From Lampropedia puyangensis (GTDB lineage: Bacteria > Pseudomonadota > Gammaproteobacteria > Burkholderiales > Burkholderiaceae_C), in assembly GCF_004833285.1 (NCBI RefSeq), contig NZ_STFG01000007.1, positions 51,306 to 115,305 of the forward strand: DNA of 64,000 bases, written 5' to 3'. Each line of letters starts with the position of its first letter. Positions within the stretch are counted from its first letter, which is position 1. Positions 58,784 through 64,000 of the stretch are shown here, piece after piece. Made by a program: the position numbers and the translations under genes. Under the pieces are notes generated by a model that worked only from the letters and a program-made list of their open reading frames with translations, was not told where the DNA came from and made no database searches.

Positions 58784-59250
58784 CTACAGGTATTGATACA
58801 AACATTTCCACAACGCAGCACCACGGCACCATTGCCATTGGCCTTGGGTTGCGCGAAGGCGCCTGCACAGCAGATTTGGCGGCATTGTGGCAACAAGCAC
58901 AACCCTTATGGTGCCGAAATACGCCCCGTACCCCACTGTTGATTGCGGTGCTTGAGCGCAAGCGCGAACATCCAGCACTGCTCACGTTCCTGCGCGAGCA
59001 CCTGCCATTTGCCAGGTGCATGGCCATCAGCGATGCCACATTGCAGGGCATCCTCACCCCCACACAATCAGCGACTAGCCTGCAACGTTTTGGCTGTGGC
59101 AGTGTGTGCGAAGCCTTGGCCTGGGCTGCAATTTCTTCCCTGCAGGGTATTCCACCCCGTGGACAATGGCTACTTTTGCGCCAAATATCCAGCAACCGCC
59201 TGGCCACACTGGCCATGGTGCAATCACCCGATTTAAGGATTTCATCGTGA
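58780..59250 (+). CDS. cobE: CobE/CbiG C-terminal domain protein
   Basis: This 156-residue protein matches CobE, which is related to the C-terminal half of Cbi[21 protein letters not shown] near the start and the [13 protein letters not shown] segment. It is needed in the aerobic pathway but its exact step is not well defined. It overlaps both cobL (ATGA) and cobM (GTGA). Confidence 0.85.
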   Translation: MTTGIDTNISTTQHHGTIAIGLGLREGACTADLAALWQQAQPLWCRNTPRTPLLIAVLERKREHPALLTFLREHLPFARCMAISDATLQGILTPTQSATSLQRFGCGSVCEALAWAAISSLQGIPPRGQWLLLRQISSNRLATLAMVQSPDLRISS

Positions 59251-60071
59251 GTATCCACTTCATTGGCGCTGGCCCTGGCGCCGCCGACCTGATCACTGTG
59301 CGTGGACGCGATCTGCTCGCCAAAAGCCCCGTGTGTTTGTACGCGGGCTCTCTTGTCCCTACAGAATTACTGGCCCACTGCCCCGCTGGCGCTGAACGCA
59401 TTGACACTGCACCGCTATCGCTGGAAGAAATCATCGCGACCATGGTGCGCGCTCATGCAGAGGGCAAGGACGTGGCGCGCCTGCATTCTGGTGACCTGAG
59501 CATTTGGTCTGCGATGGGTGAGCAGCTTCGCGCCCTGAAATCATTGAGCATTCCGTACACAGTCACCCCTGGTGTTCCCGCGTTCAGTGCTACAGCAGCC
59601 GCATTAGAGGCCGAGTTGACGCTGCCTGGTTTATGCCAGTCCGTTGTTCTCACCCGCACCAGTGGCCGTGCCACGTCAATGCCAGCAGGTGAAGACTTGG
59701 CTGCATTTGCCGCAACGGGGGCCGTACTAGCCATTCACCTCTCGGTTCATGTGGCTCCTCAGGTTCAAGCAACGCTACTGCCCCACTACGGCGCAGATTG
59801 CCCTGCCGCCATCGTGTGGCGCGCCAGTTGGCCTGATGAGCACTTGGTGCGCACCACCGTTGGTGAACTGGCCCAAACTGCAGCACAAGGCCCGCTGCAG
59901 CGCAGTGCGCTCATCTTGGTAGGCCGCACCTTGGGCCAAGAAGACTTTGGCCATAGCCGTTTGTATGCAGACGATTACGATCGCCGTTACCGCCCACGCG
60001 GGTCAGCGCCACGTTTTCCTTTCGGACAGGAAGATACGCCTGTAGCACCGCCAGAGGGAACTGGCGTGTGA
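59247..60071 (+). CDS. cobM: Precorrin-4 C11-methyltransferase CobM
   Basis: CobM adds the C-11 methyl group. The 274-residue methylase begins [20 protein letters not shown] and has [24 protein letters not shown] and [21 protein letters not shown]. The GTG start (59247-59249) lies in the cobE stop and has AAGGA 7 bases upstream, so the pair is translationally coupled. Confidence 0.96.
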   Translation: MSIHFIGAGPGAADLITVRGRDLLAKSPVCLYAGSLVPTELLAHCPAGAERIDTAPLSLEEIIATMVRAHAEGKDVARLHSGDLSIWSAMGEQLRALKSLSIPYTVTPGVPAFSATAAALEAELTLPGLCQSVVLTRTSGRATSMPAGEDLAAFAATGAVLAIHLSVHVAPQVQATLLPHYGADCPAAIVWRASWPDEHLVRTTVGELAQTAAQGPLQRSALILVGRTLGQEDFGHSRLYADDYDRRYRPRGSAPRFPFGQEDTPVAPPEGTGV

Positions 60072-60865
60072 AGCAACGCAACATGTCCACCCCACTGGAG
60101 CTGGCCCTTATCGGCATTGGCACAGGCCATCCTGAGCATCTCACACGTGAAGCTGAGCGAACATTGCGCCAAGCCGATTTGATTTTGTTGCCGCATAAAG
60201 GTGAAGGCAAAGAAGAGCTGGCACAGGTGCGCTTGCAATTGCTGCAGCATCTGGATATTGATGCTGCGCGCATGGCGCACTTTGCCATTCCACTGCGCCG
60301 TGCACAAGACAACGACTACCTGCAACAGGTCGATGAATGGCACGCGGCCATTGCCCAGCGCTGGCAAGCCACCATTGCCGCACACTTGCAAGTGCAAAGC
60401 GGTGCAAAGCCAGCCAACACGCCACTCCAGGTAGCCCTGTTGGTATGGGGTGACCCTGCCTTGTACGACAGCAGTTTGCGCATTGCAGCGCGCCTACAAC
60501 TTCACCCCGAACAGATTCGCGTAGTGCCCGGCATCAGTTCGCTACAAGTGCTCTGCAGTGAACACCGCATTGCCTTGAACAACATTGGCGAACCGTTCAC
60601 GGTGACCACCGGCCGCAAACTATTAGAAAACGGTTGGCCCCATGGTATTGATACCATCGTGGTCATGCTCGATGGCCAATGCAGTTTCAACCAAATCGAC
60701 GCTGAAGGCATTGAGATTTACTGGGGCGCCTATTTGGGCCTTCCCCAGCAAATCTTGCTGCACGGCCCCTTGCAAGAAGTCAAAGACACCATCGTGCGAA
60801 CACGCCAACAAGCGCGTACGCAGCATGGCTGGATCATGGACATTTACTTACTGCGCAAGCGATGA
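60068..60865 (+). CDS. cobF: Precorrin-6A synthase CobF
   Basis: CobF methylates C-1 and releases acetate, a step found only in the aerobic pathway. The 265-residue protein has [56 protein letters not shown] and [19 protein letters not shown]. The GTG at 60068 overlaps the cobM stop and has GAGGG upstream; ATG at 60083 is an alternative. It closes the plus-strand cob set. Confidence 0.95.
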   Translation: MKQRNMSTPLELALIGIGTGHPEHLTREAERTLRQADLILLPHKGEGKEELAQVRLQLLQHLDIDAARMAHFAIPLRRAQDNDYLQQVDEWHAAIAQRWQATIAAHLQVQSGAKPANTPLQVALLVWGDPALYDSSLRIAARLQLHPEQIRVVPGISSLQVLCSEHRIALNNIGEPFTVTTGRKLLENGWPHGIDTIVVMLDGQCSFNQIDAEGIEIYWGAYLGLPQQILLHGPLQEVKDTIVRTRQQARTQHGWIMDIYLLRKR

Positions 60866-60895
60866 AGGCCATGGCTTTGGTATTCAGGGCGTTGC

Positions 60896-61438
60896 TTACT
60901 CAGCTGTTTGACCACCGTCTGCTGCCTCCAGATGGTCTGCATAGCGCACAGCATTGCGCACATAGTGCGCAGCATTCGCATGCAAGCCATGGATGGCCTC
61001 TTCAGTGAGGACACGCTTGAGTTGTGCAGGAGCGCCCACAATCAAACTGTTGTCTGGGAAGACTTTCCCCTCCGTGACCACGGCGCCTGCAGCAACCAAA
61101 CAGTTCCTCCCGATCTCAGCCCCATTCAAGACCACAGCACCAATCCCAATCAAAGCGCCATCACCAACCGAACAACCATGCAAGGTCGCCTGATGCCCAA
61201 CGGTGACATTCTGGCCGATAGTAAGTGGGTAGCCTGGATCTGAATGCAGCACAGCAGCATCTTGAATATTGGTGTTGGCGCCAATATGCATAGGCTCATT
61301 GTCTGCCCGCACCACAGCGTTGAACCACACGCTCACACCCTGCCCCAGCGTCACCTTTCCCACCACCTGCGCGCCGGGTGCAACGAACACATCGGCAGCG
61401 CACACAGGCGTTGCGCCATTGAGTTTCCAAACAGGCAT
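60896..61438 (-). CDS. Gamma-class carbonic anhydrase-like hexapeptide protein
   Basis: This 180-residue left-handed beta-helix protein of the YrdA/PaaY type has repeated hexapeptides (IGANTNIQDAAVLH, IGQNVTVGHQATLHGC, IGIGAVVLNGAEIG). The zinc histidines are placed as H in AAVLH, then GH and LHGC. Family members bind zinc; carbonic anhydrase activity is shown only for some. It is convergent with cobF and 27 bases downstream of the SDR gene on the same strand. Confidence 0.92.
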   Translation of the reverse strand: MPVWKLNGATPVCAADVFVAPGAQVVGKVTLGQGVSVWFNAVVRADNEPMHIGANTNIQDAAVLHSDPGYPLTIGQNVTVGHQATLHGCSVGDGALIGIGAVVLNGAEIGRNCLVAAGAVVTEGKVFPDNSLIVGAPAQLKRVLTEEAIHGLHANAAHYVRNAVRYADHLEAADGGQTAE

Positions 61439-61465
61439 TGCAAGACCTTTCAGTGAGCGGCTGCT

Positions 61466-62257
61466 TTACGCAACCGAGCGGGCCGATTCCAGGCCTGCGC
61501 TGATAAAGCCACCATCAACACTCAAAATCTGGCCGGTAATATAGGACGCGGTGTGCGGGTTCAGGAAGAACTCAATAGCCTGCGCCACTTCTTCGGGCTT
61601 GCCATAGCGGCGCTGTGGCACGGCGTTTTTCCAGATGTTTTGCACGGCTTCGGAATGCACGCTCATCGCCAGCGGCGTCTCAATCGGGCCGGGGCAAATG
61701 CAGTTGACGCGAATGCCAAACTCGGCCAATTCATTGGACATGATTTGCGTCAGGTTCACCAAAGCCGCTTTGGACGGGCCATAGGCACTGCGGCCTTTGT
61801 TGCCAATCAGGCCAGAGACCGAAGCCACATGCACGATGGAGCCGCCGCCGCTGTCCTTCATACGGCGCGCCACTTCGCGACTGAGGTTGAATGCGCCCAG
61901 CACATTGACTTCAAAAATGGCGCGCACAATCGCAGAATCTGTATCCAAAAACGCGATATCGCGGCCAAAACCGGCCGAATTAACCAGGCCCACAATCGGC
62001 TCGGCGGCTGTGTGGTAGCGCGCCAGCAAGGGCTCGATCAGGGCTTCTTGCGTAATGTCCAGTTGCTCATAAGCAATCAGATCGGAATAAGCGGTCAAGG
62101 CTTTTTGCGTGGCAGCGATGTTGTCCGCCGAATGGTCGAGCACCAATACGCGGCGACCCAATTGCGCCAGCAGTTGCACCACGGCTAGGCCAATGCCCGA
62201 TGCGCCGCCGGTCACGATGGTCAAGCCAGTTACAGGGTTTGTTGTGTTTGTTTGCAT
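61466..62257 (-). CDS. Short-chain dehydrogenase/reductase
   Basis: This 263-residue SDR has TIVTGGASGIGLAVVQ for cofactor binding, VNSAGFG, the catalytic Ser in VHVASVSGLIG, Tyr and Lys in SAYGPSKAALVNL, and the C-terminal YITGQILSVDGGF. The acidic residue in VLDHSADN after the second strand favours NAD(H). Its substrate is unknown. It is the last gene of a minus-strand set with the DUF296 protein and an acyl-CoA ligase. Confidence 0.93.
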   Translation of the reverse strand: MQTNTTNPVTGLTIVTGGASGIGLAVVQLLAQLGRRVLVLDHSADNIAATQKALTAYSDLIAYEQLDITQEALIEPLLARYHTAAEPIVGLVNSAGFGRDIAFLDTDSAIVRAIFEVNVLGAFNLSREVARRMKDSGGGSIVHVASVSGLIGNKGRSAYGPSKAALVNLTQIMSNELAEFGIRVNCICPGPIETPLAMSVHSEAVQNIWKNAVPQRRYGKPEEVAQAIEFFLNPHTASYITGQILSVDGGFISAGLESARSVA

Positions 62258-62309
62258 TGCGTTTGTCTTTCAGGGGGGCAGCAGCAAGCGCTGCACTCCA
62301 GTTGTTGTG

Positions 62310-63215
62310 TCAGGTTTGAGCATCAACGCGCTCAATCACCATTTCAAAAGTCACCAACACGGGGTTCGCTCCGGGCTTTAAACGGCCGCTGTGAATGCCG
62401 TGCAAGTAGTCGACCAGCGCCACATCCAGCTGCACACCCGTGCCGCCGGGGAGGCTGGTATCCACCGTACCTTGCTCAATCAAAACCTCGGTGACGAAAG
62501 CCTCGACTTCCCGTCCATCGGCAAAGCTCACGCCCACCAAGCTGCCGACACCGCCACGCACGACTGCGCGGCGAATGCCGTGTTCGCGGCAGATCGTCGC
62601 AATCGCTTCGCAGACATCTTCATTGGGCCGAATCGTCACCGCCAAGCCGCTGCTAGTGGAAACCGCCGTGGCAGCAGGTCTTGCTGCCGCAGGTGCGGGC
62701 TCTGCAACAGCCACATCGGGCACCGGCGTGAACAGGCTAAAACGGCTTTCGGTGCAGGGCAGTACATCAAAGTTTGCGCCTTGCAAGTACCAGATATGCA
62801 TCTGCGGTGTCTCGGTGAACCAGGCTTCATCAGGCAAGATATGCCCGGCCTGGCGCAAGCCTTGCGCGTCAACCCAGACGGCATGGCAATGCAACCAGGG
62901 CTGGCCATCACGCAAGCCAATTGTGACTGTGGCCGACTCAATCTGCGCGGGCACCTGCGCTTCGTAGCGGTCGCTGTAATACACAGCGAACTCGGGCTTG
63001 GTCGACAGCGCAGGCATGACATACGCCAAAGGCCCAAAGCTGCCGCCCTCCAGACGGGCGACGGCGCTGGTCGCACCGCGCTGTGCGCAAACTGCAGCAA
63101 AGGCTTCGCGCAGGCTCAGGCCGGTGGGCAGTGCGTCAGCGTGGTAGTGCAACTGGCAAGGAACGACGTTGTGGCGCCGCAGCTCTGGCGTGCCGTAGTG
63201 GTGAATGCTGCGCAT
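62310..63215 (-). CDS. Tandem PPC/DUF296-domain protein
   Basis: This 301-residue protein has two copies of the PPC (DUF296) fold. Copy one spans about residues 25-150 (SLREAFAAVCAQRGATSAVARLEGGSFG), with HYHAD and HCHAVWVD histidines. Copy two spans about 195-300 (PNEDVCEAIATICREHGIRRAV, VEAFVTEVLIEQG). They are joined by an Ala/Pro-rich linker (about 170-192). Stand-alone PPC proteins are soluble and of unclear function. The ATG at 63213-63215 follows AGGAGA. It lies between the acyl-CoA ligase and the SDR, suggesting a shared pathway on an acyl or aromatic substrate. Confidence 0.85.
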   Translation of the reverse strand: MRSIHHYGTPELRRHNVVPCQLHYHADALPTGLSLREAFAAVCAQRGATSAVARLEGGSFGPLAYVMPALSTKPEFAVYYSDRYEAQVPAQIESATVTIGLRDGQPWLHCHAVWVDAQGLRQAGHILPDEAWFTETPQMHIWYLQGANFDVLPCTESRFSLFTPVPDVAVAEPAPAAARPAATAVSTSSGLAVTIRPNEDVCEAIATICREHGIRRAVVRGGVGSLVGVSFADGREVEAFVTEVLIEQGTVDTSLPGGTGVQLDVALVDYLHGIHSGRLKPGANPVLVTFEMVIERVDAQT

Positions 63216-63226
63216 CGCGCTTCTCC

Positions 63227-64000
63227 TCACGCCGTTGCGGCCTGCTGCTCAGCCAGGGTAACAGCCACGCCGCGCTTGGCCAGTTCGTCCTTGACCATGC
63301 GTTTGGGCACTTTGCCGTAACCCGACTTGGGCAGCTCGTCCCAGAAGAAAATGTGCTTGGGCATTTTGTAGCGCGGCACTTTGCTGCTGAGCCAATCTTG
63401 CAGCGCTGCGGCTTCCATGTGCGCGCCCGGTTTGAGCACGCAGACGGCCACACCGACCTCGCCCCACTGCGCATCGGCAATGCCCAGCACGGCGACTTCG
63501 GTGATGTCATCGTGCATGAGGATTTTTTCTTCGATCTCGCGCGGGTAAATATTCGAGCCGCCAGAGATGTACATGTCCGAGGCGCGGCCGGTCAAAAACA
63601 CATAGCCTTGCGCATCCATATGGCCAATATCGCCGGTGCGGAACCAGCCATTGCGAAACGCCTTGGCATTTGCCGTTGGATTGTCGTAGTAACCGGCAAA
63701 CACCGCAGGGCCAATCACACAGACCTCGCCGGTTTCGCCATAGCCTAGCTCGCGGCCTTCCTCGTCCTGAATTGACACTTGCATGCCGGTGCGCTCAAAG
63801 CCGCAGGTTGCAGGGCGATCCACTTGGCCCTCGGCATTCAAATGTGCGTAGGCTGGCAATACGGTGATGTTGCCGGTGACCTCGCCCAGGCCGTAGTACT
63901 GCACCAGCACCGGGCCGAGCTTGGCCAAGGCGTATTTCTGGTCGGCCTCGTACATCGGCGCACCCGCGTAAATCACCTGGCGCAGGCTGGAGTGGTCGTA
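63227..64000 (-). CDS. AMP-dependent acyl-CoA ligase (N-terminal part outside window)
   Basis: Only the C-terminal 257 residues are present; the frame stays open to the last base. The ANL-superfamily motifs are YYGLGEVTGNITVLP (A5-like), GWFRTGDIGHMDAQGYVFLTGR (A7/A8), SGGSNIYPREIEE and the catalytic lysine region LPKSGYGKVPKR. It activates a carboxylic acid as acyl-AMP and acyl-CoA; the substrate pocket is outside the window. The stop is 11 bases from the DUF296 start, so they form an operon. Confidence 0.93.
   Translation of the reverse strand, partial: YDHSSLRQVIYAGAPMYEADQKYALAKLGPVLVQYYGLGEVTGNITVLPAYAHLNAEGQVDRPATCGFERTGMQVSIQDEEGRELGYGETGEVCVIGPAVFAGYYDNPTANAKAFRNGWFRTGDIGHMDAQGYVFLTGRASDMYISGGSNIYPREIEEKILMHDDITEVAVLGIADAQWGEVGVAVCVLKPGAHMEAAALQDWLSSKVPRYKMPKHIFFWDELPKSGYGKVPKRMVKDELAKRGVAVTLAEQQAATA

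Overview
The window looks like chromosomal DNA of a betaproteobacterium of the order Burkholderiales, most likely in or near the Comamonadaceae. The evidence is gene order and protein type: hit-tatABC next to a DegS-like protease and a small TPR protein, pyrG-kdsA-DUF1330-eno-ftsB, ribBA-ribH-nusB-aminotransferase, a prpC-acnD-prpF methylcitrate block, a fused single-chain PurL, and an M23 peptidase divergent from tyrS. Base composition is moderate for most of the window and visibly richer in G+C after about 61.45 kb. I saw no tRNA, rRNA, CRISPR array, transposase, integrase or phage gene.

Layout. 1-6.5 kb: the 3'-truncated end of a GbsR/MarR-type regulator, a DegS-like serine protease, a TPR protein, the Tat translocase genes (minus strand), a HIT hydrolase, a patatin-like lipase and a small membrane protein. 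6.7-11.4 kb: ribBA (with a GTP cyclohydrolase-like half that has lost its zinc cysteines), ribH, nusB, an aminotransferase and a small monooxygenase-fold protein, facing a second, type II ribH that sits behind an FMN riboswitch. 11.5-13.4 kb: a Bcr/CflA exporter and its TetR-type regulator. 13.6-18.8 kb: a polar amino acid ABC importer with two tandem binding proteins, overlapping into an isopenicillin N synthase-like oxygenase. 19-25.3 kb: two poorly characterised exported or membrane proteins, then pyrG, kdsA, a DUF1330 gene, eno and ftsB.

25.3-33.7 kb is a propionate (methylcitrate cycle) island. prpC, acnD, prpF, an isocitrate lyase/PEP mutase-family gene and a short GntR regulator run on the minus strand. 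A PrpR/RamB-like XRE regulator diverges from them, with tandem TTTGCAAA boxes in between. 34-40 kb holds metG, a YfiR-family gene, an unrecognised two-anchor membrane protein, and a two-gene isochorismatase-EntA unit. 40-50.5 kb holds ppk1 with a three-unit Pho box, a DUF2789 gene, purL, an M23 endopeptidase and tyrS.

50.6-60.9 kb is an aerobic cobalamin (corrin ring) cluster: cobG, H, I, J, then K on the opposite strand, then L, E, M, F. It is interrupted by modA-, modB- and modD-like genes without an ATPase, preceded by a Mo-box that overlaps a -10 element. 60.9-64 kb holds a gamma carbonic anhydrase and a short G+C-rich minus-strand operon of an acyl-CoA ligase (cut by the window end), a double PPC/DUF296 protein and a short-chain dehydrogenase.

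The points most worth following are the regulatory sites read directly from the sequence (Pho box, Mo-box, TTTGCAAA boxes, FMN riboswitch on the ribH paralogue) and the incomplete or unusual sets: mod genes without modC, entB/entA without entC/entE, ribBA without zinc cysteines, and a PrpB candidate with a divergent active-site loop. I do not see a clear-cut new defence or mobile system.
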